A DNA stretch of 10,266 nucleotides from an uncultured Rhodoluna sp. (GCA_937898095.1 CALDKR010000183.1:1-10266), one strand, 5' to 3'. Positions 1-6,394 are shown, counted from the stretch's first letter. The notes: generated by a model not told the origin, from the sequence alone. Numbers and translations are program-made.

Positions 1-830
1 TCAAGCCCATCGCTGCCGTCAAGGTCGTCTTCTTCAACGGCGCCCAGGCCAGCAGAGGCAGCGGCCGACAAACCGCCGGCAGCTAGCCCGCCAGAACCTG
101 CGCCGCCAAAACTGGCCGGAACACCAGCCCCGGCGAGCGAGCTTTTCACCAAAATTTTTGGTTCATTATTTGCAACAGCTATCGACTGATATGCGCCAAA
201 CAAAAATGGCTGAAGGCGATTCACCAAATCGACGCGCGCCGCGACAATCTCTGATCCATGGCTGACTAGCGAGGCATCCCAGGCGTCGAGGGTCGAAAGC
301 GCCGACCCTTTTGCGCCGGTTGCGCGAGCGGATTTCAAAAGCGTGTTTCGCTGCTTGAGCACCCGGTCATAGTCAGCATAAACACCGGCGAATCGAGGCC
401 AAACTTGAATTACAAGTTCATCGATAAACGCCCGGCGGTTTGATGGGTCGCGCTTGACGATATCGAGATCTTCGGGGGCAAAAGTGACGGTGTTTACATA
501 GCCCAGAATGTCGCGGGCCCGCGCCACCGGCGATTTGTTGACCCGCCCCTTGTTGGCGCTTTCGCGGTTTAGCTCAACCTCAACCAAAATTTCGCGCTCT
601 TCAAAAGAGGCCATCGCTCGAATCACGGCCGAGCCTTCGCCGGCTTTGATCAGCGGCACGTATCCCGCGACGCGGTGTGAAGAAAGTGTCGAAAGATAGC
701 GAATTGACTCAACCAGGTTGGTTTTGCCTTGGCCATTGGGGCCAACTATCAAGTTCACTCCCGGGGCGAGTTCAACCTCGGCGGTTTTGTAATTTCGAAA
801 GTTCGCGAGCGAAAGATGTTTTATGAACAT
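1..830 (-). CDS. recF: DNA replication/repair protein RecF, N-terminal part (cut by window edge)
   Basis: RecF is an ABC/SMC-like ATPase that binds gapped DNA and helps load RecA at stalled forks. The gene starts at ATG 828-830 and stays open to base 1, giving about 276 residues with the C-terminus outside the window. Visible are the N-terminal MFIKHLSLANFRNYKT strand, the Walker A loop GPNGQGKT (about residues 30-37) and the RecF-typical block FAPEDLDIVKRDPSNRR (about 117-133). The Walker B and signature motifs lie beyond the edge. The start is 9 bases after the dnaN stop, so co-transcription with dnaN and dnaA is likely. No strong Shine-Dalgarno is seen. From about residue 232 the protein becomes a Gly/Ala/Ser-rich low-complexity stretch followed by an acidic patch (VEEDDLDGSDG). 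This looks like an insertion in the second half of the ATPase domain. Identity is certain; the full length is unknown. Confidence 0.96.
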   Translation of the reverse strand, partial: MFIKHLSLANFRNYKTAEVELAPGVNLIVGPNGQGKTNLVESIRYLSTLSSHRVAGYVPLIKAGEGSAVIRAMASFEEREILVEVELNRESANKGRVNKSPVARARDILGYVNTVTFAPEDLDIVKRDPSNRRAFIDELVIQVWPRFAGVYADYDRVLKQRNTLLKSARATGAKGSALSTLDAWDASLVSHGSEIVAARVDLVNRLQPFLFGAYQSIAVANNEPKILVKSSLAGAGVPASFGGAGSGGLAAGGLSAAASAGLGAVEEDDLDGSDGL

Positions 831-839
831 CTCGGGCGA

Positions 840-1982
840 CTAGCGAACTAGAAGATTTGGCTGAAGCAGGTAGCGATAGCTGTCTGAATCGGTCTTTTCT
901 TTTGATCCGTGGCTTGAAATTAGAACCGGGCCCGGCTTGTTTGGGTTGTCGTTGTTGGTGAAGGCGATCTTCACAAATTCGCTATGCACGCCGGCTAGAC
1001 CATCGATCAAGAACTGTGGCTTTAGCGAAACCACGATTTCTTTGCCAGATAGCTCGGCATCGATGTTTTCTGAGGCCTGGGCGGTCTCGTTGCCGGTGGC
1101 CTCGAGTGAAACCTGTCCCTCGGTGAACGAATAGCGCAGCGGGCTTTCGCGCTCAAGCACCAAAGACACACGGCGGGTCGAATCAACCAAATCTGAGGTG
1201 TTGATCACCGAATAGTTGTCAATTGACTCGGGAAAGAGCGATTTAACCGGCGGAAAATTGCCCTTTAGAAGCAATGAGGTAACCGAGCGGTTGTTGGCTT
1301 TGAAGGCGATCATTTCGCGATCGTTCGATTTCGCGATCGAAATTGCAATTTCACCCTGGTTGCCAAAGGTTTTAGCCACCTGCTCGAGGGTTCGGGCCGG
1401 AACCAATGCCACCTGGCCCGCGCCACCCGGGGCCGCTGACCAAGCTGCTTCACGCAAAGCCACGCGATAGCGGTCGGTTGCAACGAATGAAATGCTCTTT
1501 TCGCCGGTTTCGACCTGAACACCGGTGAGCACCGGGGTCACATCGTCTTTTGAAGCCGCGACTGAAACCTGGCTGACTGCTGCAGCAAATGCCTCGCCGC
1601 TGATTGTGCCTGATAGTGCTGGCAATTCAGGCAGGGTTGGATATTCCTCAACCGGCATGGTCAAAAGGTTGAACTTGGTTGCGCCACAGGTGACCAAAAC
1701 CTTTGACCCCTCGGTTGAGAATTCAACCGGTGCGTTTGGCAGCTTTGATGCGATTTCTGAAAGCAAACGACCAGAAACCAAAACTCGACCTGATGTCTCA
1801 ACTTTGGCGACAATCTCAGCCTGGGCTGAAACCTCATAGTCAAAAACTGATAGTCGAAGAGCGTTGGCGTCAGCCTCGATCAGAATTCCACCCAAGATCG
1901 GCAGGGTGGTGCGCTGTGGCAAAAGTCGAACAGCAAAAGAGACTGCCTCGCTGAGCACGTCTTTGTTGACTTGAAACTTCAA
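840..1982 (-). CDS. dnaN: DNA polymerase III beta subunit (sliding clamp)
   Basis: DnaN forms the dimeric ring that tethers DNA polymerase III to DNA and recruits other replication and repair proteins. The product is 380 residues, the usual length for the three-fold repeated clamp domain. The N-terminus MKFQVNKDVLSEAV and the following LLPQRTTLPILGGILIEA segment match actinobacterial clamps closely. The start codon is TTG (bases 1980-1982). The only in-frame codons just upstream are ATC, GTC, GGG and ATT, so TTG is the only sensible start, and it also fits the family N-terminus. A GGGG run 5 bases upstream may serve as a weak ribosome binding site. The gene lies downstream of oriC on the same strand as dnaA and recF, the standard origin order. 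The C-terminus ends in YRYLLQPNLLVR, in the region that closes the clamp fold near the partner-binding pocket. Confidence 0.98.
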   Translation of the reverse strand: MKFQVNKDVLSEAVSFAVRLLPQRTTLPILGGILIEADANALRLSVFDYEVSAQAEIVAKVETSGRVLVSGRLLSEIASKLPNAPVEFSTEGSKVLVTCGATKFNLLTMPVEEYPTLPELPALSGTISGEAFAAAVSQVSVAASKDDVTPVLTGVQVETGEKSISFVATDRYRVALREAAWSAAPGGAGQVALVPARTLEQVAKTFGNQGEIAISIAKSNDREMIAFKANNRSVTSLLLKGNFPPVKSLFPESIDNYSVINTSDLVDSTRRVSLVLERESPLRYSFTEGQVSLEATGNETAQASENIDAELSGKEIVVSLKPQFLIDGLAGVHSEFVKIAFTNNDNPNKPGPVLISSHGSKEKTDSDSYRYLLQPNLLVR

Positions 1983-2017
1983 GATGACCCCAATTTGGTT
2001 TTGAAAAACTAGTGCGG

Positions 2018-2041
2018 CAAATCACAAAACAAATCACAAAA
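2018..2041. repeat. Perfect 12-bp tandem repeat in the dnaN leader
   Basis: The 12-mer CAAATCACAAAA occurs twice with no spacer (2018-2029 and 2030-2041), about 36 to 59 bases upstream of the dnaN start. It abuts and slightly overlaps a 14-bp palindrome. No known protein site is recognised. It could be a regulatory or origin-accessory repeat, or a simple duplication. Confidence 0.75.
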
Positions 2042-2053
2042 ACATCGATGTTT
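2040..2053. repeat. 14-bp perfect palindrome in the dnaN leader
   Basis: AAACATC followed directly by its reverse complement GATGTTT forms a perfect 14-bp dyad centred between 2046 and 2047. It lies between the candidate dnaN promoter and the dnaN start, next to the 12-bp tandem repeat. A dimeric regulator could bind here, but no known consensus was recognised. Confidence 0.7.
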
Positions 2054-2064
2054 GCGTGCCGGCG

Positions 2065-2094
2065 ATTAGAGCTCTATCTTGGCACAGAAACCAA
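2065..2094 (-). promoter_or_regulatory. Candidate dnaN promoter
   Basis: Read on the minus strand, TTGGTT (2089-2094) and TCTAAT (2065-2070) are separated by 18 bases. The -10 element matches TATAAT at 5 of 6 positions and the -35 element is weak. This would give a leader of roughly 75 bases before the TTG start of dnaN. It is the best candidate found by eye, and no other evidence supports it. Confidence 0.35.
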
Positions 2095-2168
2095 TAAATA
2101 CGCGGTGTTTAGCCCGATTCAGTTGATCGAATGTTTTGTAATTCAAAATCGTTATTTGTTATGAGTTT

Positions 2169-2188
2169 TTTAAATATCAATATTTAAA
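2169..2188. repeat. AT-only inverted repeat in the unwinding element
   Basis: TTTAAATAT (2169-2177) and its reverse complement ATATTTAAA (2180-2188) flank a 2-base CA spacer. The arms consist only of A and T and lie in the most AT-rich part of oriC, 20 bases from the first DnaA box. It is the likely point of strand opening, and the symmetry could favour cruciform formation or single-strand protein contacts. Confidence 0.7.
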
Positions 2189-2207
2189 TAATCAAAACCT
2201 TAACCAC

Positions 2208-2225
2208 TGTGGACAATGTGGATAA
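2208..2225 (-). promoter_or_regulatory. Two back-to-back DnaA boxes beside the unwinding element
   Basis: On the minus strand, TTATCCACA (2217-2225) is followed without a spacer by TTGTCCACA (2208-2216). The first is a perfect consensus box and the second differs from it at one position and fits the TTRTCCACA form. Both point toward the AT-rich block, as expected of boxes that seed a DnaA filament. Confidence 0.88.
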
Positions 2226-2282
2226 ACAACGCTTCACCAATGAAATCAATGAAATTACAAACTTGTAAGTTGTTTACACAGC

Positions 2283-2303
2283 TGTGGAAAATTCTGTGGA
2301 TAA
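2283..2303 (-). promoter_or_regulatory. DnaA box pair, middle of oriC
   Basis: On the minus strand, a perfect TTATCCACA occupies 2295-2303 and TTTTCCACA occupies 2283-2291, three bases apart. Both have the same orientation as the pair at 2208-2225. Confidence 0.85.
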
Positions 2304-2373
2304 CTCAAGAAACTGTTAGTTGTTAAAAGTTGTTATCCAAGCTGAATGTCAATAATTCACTGAATATGAATTG

Positions 2374-2406
2374 TTTTCCACAAGTTGTGCACAGATTTGT
2401 GCATAT
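2374..2406. promoter_or_regulatory. Cluster of three DnaA-box-like sites, dnaA side of oriC
   Basis: TTTTCCACA lies at 2374-2382 on the plus strand and TTGTGCACA at 2385-2393. A weaker site, TTGTGCATA, is at 2397-2405; its reverse complement, read one base along, is ATATGCACA. TGTGCACA within the middle site is itself palindromic, so it can be read on both strands. Orientation is opposite to the two pairs nearer the unwinding element. Confidence 0.7.
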
Positions 2407-2484
2407 CTAAGTTTCAACTAAAACTTTAGGGATTAATAGATCAAACTTCGGGTAAACCGCACATTCACCGGCGGTTCAACTTAC

Positions 2485-2511
2485 AAAAAACCGCCTCGAA
2501 AAATGAGACGG
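2485..2511 (-). terminator. Rho-independent terminator of dnaA
   Basis: In the minus-strand transcript, CCGUCUC (from 2511-2505) pairs with GAGGCGG (2497-2491) across a 7-base loop. One of the seven pairs is a U-G wobble. A run of six U (2490-2485) follows. The hairpin begins 22 bases after the dnaA stop codon. It should limit dnaA transcription entering oriC, so dnaN probably also needs its own promoter. Confidence 0.85.
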
Positions 2512-2533
2512 ATTATTTGAAATTACAAAAACC

Positions 2534-4000
2534 TTAGTTTTTGCCCTTGATGCGATTGATGATTTCAGTGATCTGGGTGTAGACATAGCGACGCTCGTTC
2601 ATCAGGTCGTTGACCTTTTTGTTGGCGTGCATAACCGTGGTGTGATCACGGCCAAAAATCTCACCGATTTTAGGCAGAGACAAACCAGTTTGCTCGCGGC
2701 ACAAATACATCGCGATTTGTCTCGCTAGCGCGATTGCCTGGGCGCGGCTCTGAGAATAAATGTCATCTGGAGAAATCTTGTAATACGCAGCAACCGCATT
2801 GATGATGTCGATCGGTGCGACGGTGACAGACTCACCAAGCGGAACCACATCTTTCAAAAGTGTTTGAACCAGCTGCATGTCTACTGGCTGTCTCTGCAAA
2901 TTAGCGAAGGCCGTCACGCGAATCAGGGTTCCCTCAAGCTCACGAATGTTAGATGCCACGCGCTCCGCCATGTATTCCAAAATGTCATCTGGAACATCGA
3001 GGTGCTCGTTTTCAGCTTTTTTGCGCAAAATTGCGATGCGGGTCTCAAGCTCTGGTGCCTGAATATCGGTCAATAGACCCCACTCAAATCGCGAGAGCAT
3101 GCGGTCTTCGAAGCCACTCAACTGCTTAGGCGGCAAATCGCTGGTGATCACAACCTGTTTGTTGTGGTCGTGCAGTGTGTTGAAGGTGTGAAAAAAGGCC
3201 TCTTGAGTTTGGTCTTTGCCCGACAAAAACTGAATGTCGTCGATCAGCAAAACATCGATGTCGCGATATTCGGCCTGAAATTGATTGGTGCGGTTGTTTT
3301 GAATCGCGTTAATAAAGTCGTTGGTGAACTCTTCGCTCGAAACATAACGAACCTTGATTCGCGGATAAAGGCTGAGGGCATAGTGGCCGATTGCGTGAAG
3401 CAAGTGAGTTTTGCCCAGGCCCGAGTCTCCATAGATAAACAGCGGGTTATAGGCCTTGGCCGGCTGTTCTGAAACTGCGAAAGCCGCGGCGTGCGCGAAG
3501 CGGTTTGAACCGCCGGTCACAAAGTTTTCAAACTTGTATTTCGGGTTCAGCCGAGTGTCGAAGCCGACATTGCTGGTGGTGCGGTCTGAACCGAACGGCT
3601 CAGGAACATAGGGCCTGAAATCGGTGCGGGTCTGATCGGCGCCAAAGTTGAACGGAACCGACTCGTCAATCGCCGGCTCTGGCGGAACCAGCGAGCGGGT
3701 GAAATTTTCTTCGATCTCTGGATTAACCACAACCGCAAAATTGATCGGGCTGCGCTCACCGGCGAGTTCGGCAATTGCCAACTGGGCGGCCATTGCATCT
3801 TGGATGTTGGCGCGCATCTCGCGCTCGATCATGTTGCGAGTGAATTCGTTTGGAACCTCTAGATAGAGCGTTTCACCCAAAACACCCTTTGCCTCAACCA
3901 GGGGCAAAAAGCCGAGAAGTTGAGGGCTGAGGCGAGAGTCGGCACGAAGGGTCTCAACGAGCGAGCGCCACAGGGCAACAACTGCCTGGTCTTCGCTCAT
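2534..4000 (-). CDS. dnaA: Chromosomal replication initiator protein DnaA
   Basis: DnaA is the AAA+ ATPase that binds DnaA boxes and melts oriC to load the replicative helicase. The 488-residue product has all four domains. Domain I covers about 1-85, and a Pro/acidic linker (domain II) covers about 95-150. The AAA+ core follows, with Walker A GDSGLGKT at 191-198, Walker B LLIDD at 251-255, and RMLSRFEWGL at 300-309 carrying the likely arginine finger R304. The C-terminal DNA-binding domain has GLSLPKIGEIFGRDHTTVMH at 439-458. The start ATG 3998-4000 is preceded by GAGG with a 5-base spacer. A terminator follows the gene. A DnaA-box cluster at 4053-4093 upstream suggests autoregulation. The length and motifs are normal for Actinobacteria, and the acidic linker is short compared with Streptomyces. 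Confidence 0.99.
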   Translation of the reverse strand: MSEDQAVVALWRSLVETLRADSRLSPQLLGFLPLVEAKGVLGETLYLEVPNEFTRNMIEREMRANIQDAMAAQLAIAELAGERSPINFAVVVNPEIEENFTRSLVPPEPAIDESVPFNFGADQTRTDFRPYVPEPFGSDRTTSNVGFDTRLNPKYKFENFVTGGSNRFAHAAAFAVSEQPAKAYNPLFIYGDSGLGKTHLLHAIGHYALSLYPRIKVRYVSSEEFTNDFINAIQNNRTNQFQAEYRDIDVLLIDDIQFLSGKDQTQEAFFHTFNTLHDHNKQVVITSDLPPKQLSGFEDRMLSRFEWGLLTDIQAPELETRIAILRKKAENEHLDVPDDILEYMAERVASNIRELEGTLIRVTAFANLQRQPVDMQLVQTLLKDVVPLGESVTVAPIDIINAVAAYYKISPDDIYSQSRAQAIALARQIAMYLCREQTGLSLPKIGEIFGRDHTTVMHANKKVNDLMNERRYVYTQITEIINRIKGKN

Positions 4001-4052
4001 GTGAACCTCGTCGTCAAATCTATGTCGCTAGTAAATCACTGGGGTCGGCAGG

Positions 4053-4093
4053 TTTTCCACAAAGTTATTCACCTGTGGAAAAGCTGTGGATTG
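4053..4093. promoter_or_regulatory. DnaA-box cluster upstream of dnaA
   Basis: Four box-like 9-mers lie 53 to 93 bases upstream of the dnaA start. They are TTTTCCACA (4053-4061, plus), TTATTCACC (4065-4073, plus, one mismatch), TTTTCCACA on the minus strand (4074-4082), and a weak CAATCCACA on the minus strand (4085-4093). In other bacteria such clusters mediate DnaA autoregulation, and the position here suits that. I could not place the dnaA promoter itself with confidence. Confidence 0.7.
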
Positions 4094-4256
4094 TGCTGCC
4101 CCCAAAAAATCTTTTGGATTTTTGTCTGTCGAGAATTCAACTGAATATGTGACCTTAAAAGCAAATCGGCTCGGCGTGTCATTACGTAATTTTTCACACT
4201 TGTAGTGGCAATGTTTTTTGTTTGACCAGTTTGTGTCGAAATTAGTTCACAAAAAC

Positions 4257-4286
4257 TTGACCTCGCCGCGCAGTTTGGCGTAGGTT
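4257..4286 (+). promoter_or_regulatory. Promoter of the rpmH operon
   Basis: TTGACC (4257-4262) and TAGGTT (4281-4286) are separated by 18 bases, matching the actinobacterial housekeeping form TTGAC(A/C)-N18-TANNNT. The predicted start near 4293 gives a leader of about 60 bases before rpmH. The rest of the 355-base divergent gap (4001-4355) contains the dnaA-proximal DnaA boxes and a 10-bp palindrome ATTACGTAAT at 4181-4190, and no gene. Confidence 0.7.
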
Positions 4287-4355
4287 AATGAGGTTGCTCT
4301 GCACACTTTGTGCTTTTCGAGCACCCAAAACTTTTTATCCAACCGGAGAAGATCA

Positions 4356-4493
4356 ATGTCAAAGCGTACTTTTCAGCCAAACAACCGTCGTCGCGCAAAG
4401 ACCCACGGTTTCCGTCTGCGCATGAAGACTCGTGCCGGCCGCGCCATCTTGGCTGCTCGCCGCCGCAAGGGCCGCGCAGAGCTTTCGGCCTAA
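4356..4493 (+). CDS. rpmH: 50S ribosomal protein L34
   Basis: L34 is a small basic protein of the large ribosomal subunit. The 45-residue product begins MSKRTFQPNNRRRAKTHGF and ends in the Arg/Lys-rich block typical of bL34 (RTRAGRAI-like segment RLRMKTRAGRAIL, then AARRRKGR). The start ATG 4356-4358 is preceded by GGAGAAG at 4345-4351, a good ribosome binding site. The frame is open further upstream, but only this start matches the family. It is the first gene after the TTGACC/TAGGTT promoter and lies 20 bases before rnpA, its usual partner. Confidence 0.98.
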   Translation: MSKRTFQPNNRRRAKTHGFRLRMKTRAGRAILAARRRKGRAELSA

Positions 4494-4513
4494 ATCAAAG
4501 TTTTAGCGGCCAC

Positions 4514-4936
4514 ATGCTGGCGCGTGAAAACAGACTTCTCAAAGCTGAGCACTTTCGTTCGGCCATGAGATCAGGTCGCAAGGTCTCAGCAGACCACCTA
4601 ATCATCTATCTAAAGCGGGATGAGGCTCAGCCTCATGCCCGCTTTGGTTTTGTCGTGGCAAAAACCATCGGTGGCGCGGTTAAGCGCAATTTGGTCAAGC
4701 GCCGCATGAGGGCAATCGCCCGAGAGGTTCTCACCGGTCAAACTCCGGTCGGTGCCCCAAAAATTGACGGCTTATCCCCAATCAACATCAGTGAGCAAAG
4801 TGCGGTGGGGCATACCGGTTCAAAATTTGATGTTGTGGTTCGCGCCCTGCCGGGGGCCGCTGAGATCGAGTGGAATAAACTTCGAGAAGAATTCTTGACG
4901 GCCTTCAGCAAGGCAGCGGGCAGCGCAGCTCGATGA
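4514..4936 (+). CDS. rnpA: Ribonuclease P protein component
   Basis: RnpA binds the catalytic RNase P RNA and helps it recognise and mature the 5' ends of tRNAs. From ATG 4514-4516 the product is 140 residues, somewhat longer than the roughly 110-125 common in the family. The fold signature is present: MLARENRLLKAEHF at the N-terminus, RFGFVVAKTIGGAVKRN (43-59) and the basic helix VKRRMRAIARE (61-71). The usual RNR motif reads RNL here (58-60). The extra length is a stretch of about 25-30 residues at about 74-104 (TGQTPVGAPKIDG and so on) between the basic helix and the last strand FDVVVRALPGAA. No clear ribosome binding site precedes the start. The stop overlaps the yidD start as ATGA (4933-4936), so the two are probably translationally coupled. 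Confidence 0.94.
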   Translation: MLARENRLLKAEHFRSAMRSGRKVSADHLIIYLKRDEAQPHARFGFVVAKTIGGAVKRNLVKRRMRAIAREVLTGQTPVGAPKIDGLSPINISEQSAVGHTGSKFDVVVRALPGAAEIEWNKLREEFLTAFSKAAGSAAR

Positions 4937-5262
4937 ACGCTTTGCTTTGGCTTTGGTTTTTGCCAAGAAATTTGGTGATTGCCCTGGTGCTTGGTTATCG
5001 CAAGGTGATCTCACCGCTTTATGGCGATGTATGTCGGTATTACCCGACCTGCAGTGCCTATGGCTTGGGGCAGTTTCAGCAGCGAGGCGTGCTTTTGGGC
5101 GCAGTTTTGACTGCCTGGAGAATTTTGCGATGCAACCCGTGGAGTGCGGGGGGCGTTGACGAAGTAAGGCCACACCGATGTGGCTGGTTCAGAGTGACTG
5201 AACGTGGGTTTGTGGTGCCAACCGCAAAGCGCGAGGTTTCGAAGAACAAAACGCTTGGCTAG
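4933..5262 (+). CDS. yidD: Membrane protein insertion efficiency factor YidD
   Basis: YidD is a small membrane-associated protein that supports YidC-dependent insertion of inner-membrane proteins. The 109-residue product has a hydrophobic N-terminal segment (about 3-20) that probably anchors it in the membrane. The family core GYRKVISPLYGDVCRYYPTC (21-40) and RCNPWSAGGVDEVRP (66-80) follow. The conserved cysteines C34, C40 and C67 are all present. The C-terminal 25 residues are basic and poorly conserved. The start ATG overlaps the rnpA stop (ATGA). The gene sits in the classical rnpA-yidD-yidC order, although here an 83-base gap with a hairpin separates it from yidC. Confidence 0.96.
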   Translation: MNALLWLWFLPRNLVIALVLGYRKVISPLYGDVCRYYPTCSAYGLGQFQQRGVLLGAVLTAWRILRCNPWSAGGVDEVRPHRCGWFRVTERGFVVPTAKREVSKNKTLG

Positions 5263-5273
5263 GCGGCTTGGCT

Positions 5274-5294
5274 CATGATTCGAGCAGAATCATG
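5274..5294. repeat. 8-bp perfect inverted repeat between yidD and yidC
   Basis: CATGATTC (5274-5281) and GAATCATG (5287-5294) flank a 5-base loop. The hairpin starts 12 bases after the yidD stop and ends 51 bases before yidC. No U-run follows on either strand, so it is not a standard terminator. It may act as an mRNA-processing or stability element that sets YidC levels apart from the upstream genes. Confidence 0.6.
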
Positions 5295-5345
5295 CGGCTG
5301 TGCCTATTAGTCGAAACAGACTTAGTTATAAAAGAAGGGCAACAA

Positions 5346-6368
5346 ATGGATATTCTGTGGCCAATTAAATGGGTTATCGAACTGATCTTGGTCAGCTTTC
5401 ACACCCTGTTCACCGCGCTTGGCCTAAGCGCCACCGCCGGCATCACCTGGGTGCTTTCAATCGTTGGACTAACCGTTGTGGTTCGTGCGGCATTGATTCC
5501 GATCTTTGTGAAGCAAATCAAGAGCCAGCGCAACATGCTTCTGGTGCAGCCAGAGCTTCAGAAACTGCAGAAGAAATACAAGGGCAAAAACGACCGCGAG
5601 TCACGCGAAAAATTCGCTAAAGAGCAGATGGAGCTCTATAAGCGCACCGGCTCAAACCCACTCAGCTCATGCTTGCCTCTGCTAATTCAGATGCCGATCT
5701 TCTCGGGTCTGTTCTTCGTATTGAACGACGCTCAGCACTCGGTCACCACCGGCAAGGGTGGCGTTGGCCTTTTGAACCTAGACCTTGCTCAGTCGTTCGC
5801 CGGCTCAAACCTCTTCGGTGCGCCTTTGAAAGACACCTTCTTGAGCAGCGACCTTCTTGAGGTCAAAATCCTTGCCGCAGTAATGATCGTCGCGATGACA
5901 GCATCGCAGTTCATCACTCAGCAGCAGATCATCGCTAAGAACCAGAATCCAGATGTCGCTAACAGCCAATACATGCAGACTCAGAAGATTCTTTTGTATG
6001 TATTCCCGTTGATCTTTGCAATCTCGGGTATCTCATTCCCTCTGGGTGTCATGTTCTATTGGTTGGCTTCTAACTTCTGGACCATGGGCCAGCAGTTTGT
6101 TGTTATTCGCAGCATGCCAACCCCGGGTTCAATCGCTCACAAGCAGCGCGAGGCCCGTTTGGCCAAGCGCGGCAAGTTGCCAATTGCTAAAAAGGCTGAG
6201 GCTGTTGAGGTTGTTGCAGAACCAGCAGCTCGTCAGCGTGTTCAGCCGACCGGAAAAGCTCGTGCCAAGAAGAGCACTGCTGCCCCGGCTGCCAACAACG
6301 CTGCTGCAAAAAAGCCGGCGGCTAAGAAGCCAGCCGCTCCAAAGCCACCAACCAAGCCGAACAACTAG
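5346..6368 (+). CDS. yidC: Membrane protein insertase YidC (Oxa1/Alb3 family)
   Basis: YidC inserts and folds inner-membrane proteins, alone or with SecYEG. The 340-residue product lacks the large periplasmic domain of Gram-negative YidC, as expected for Actinobacteria. Five membrane segments can be seen at about 8-27, 33-56, 107-127, 173-193 and 215-245. R47 (VVVRAALIPIFVKQ) corresponds to the conserved arginine of the hydrophilic groove. Residues 58-100 (QIKSQRNMLLVQPELQKLQK onward) form the cytoplasmic helical hairpin. The tail from about 300 is Lys/Ala/Pro-rich (KKPAAKKPAAPKPPTKP) and probably binds ribosomes. The start ATG 5346-5348 has GAAGGG at 5334-5339. An in-frame ATG at 5268 would add 26 residues unlike the family and has no ribosome binding site, so it was not chosen. 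Confidence 0.97.
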   Translation: MDILWPIKWVIELILVSFHTLFTALGLSATAGITWVLSIVGLTVVVRAALIPIFVKQIKSQRNMLLVQPELQKLQKKYKGKNDRESREKFAKEQMELYKRTGSNPLSSCLPLLIQMPIFSGLFFVLNDAQHSVTTGKGGVGLLNLDLAQSFAGSNLFGAPLKDTFLSSDLLEVKILAAVMIVAMTASQFITQQQIIAKNQNPDVANSQYMQTQKILLYVFPLIFAISGISFPLGVMFYWLASNFWTMGQQFVVIRSMPTPGSIAHKQREARLAKRGKLPIAKKAEAVEVVAEPAARQRVQPTGKARAKKSTAAPAANNAAAKKPAAKKPAAPKPPTKPNN

Positions 6369-6394
6369 TCGGCCTTTCGAGAAACAGGTTTTAA

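Larger units (their letters stand above)
2131..2406. other. oriC: Chromosomal replication origin (oriC) core
   Basis: The 551-base gap between dnaN and dnaA (1983-2533) holds no gene and has the hallmarks of an actinobacterial oriC. An AT-rich block at 2131-2200 (58 of 70 bases are A or T by count) is followed by seven DnaA-box-like 9-mers between 2208 and 2405. The AT-rich block is on the dnaN side, directly beside a pair of adjoining DnaA boxes that both read toward it. That is the arrangement expected of a duplex-unwinding element next to its loading boxes. I looked for a run of DnaA-trio repeats after the pair and saw no convincing one. On the dnaA side, 2407-2484 holds only a weak 6-bp inverted repeat (AACCGC 2455-2460 and GCGGTT 2471-2476). 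Confidence 0.9.

Noticed and set aside
2333..2341. TTATCCAAG as a further DnaA box
   Set aside because: It mismatches the last two positions of the consensus, in the CACA part that DnaA reads most strictly.
4181..4190. The palindrome ATTACGTAAT in the dnaA-rpmH gap
   Set aside because: Ten bases of AT-rich symmetry are not rare enough to call an operator without conservation data.
4222..4227. A second TTGACC upstream of rpmH
   Set aside because: No -10 element occurs at 16-19 bases. The copy at 4257 has a proper TAGGTT partner.
5268..5345. An upstream ATG that would add 26 residues to YidC
   Set aside because: The added residues are not YidC-like, there is no ribosome binding site, and the extension would be encoded by the hairpin region. 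ATG 5346 has GAAGGG upstream.
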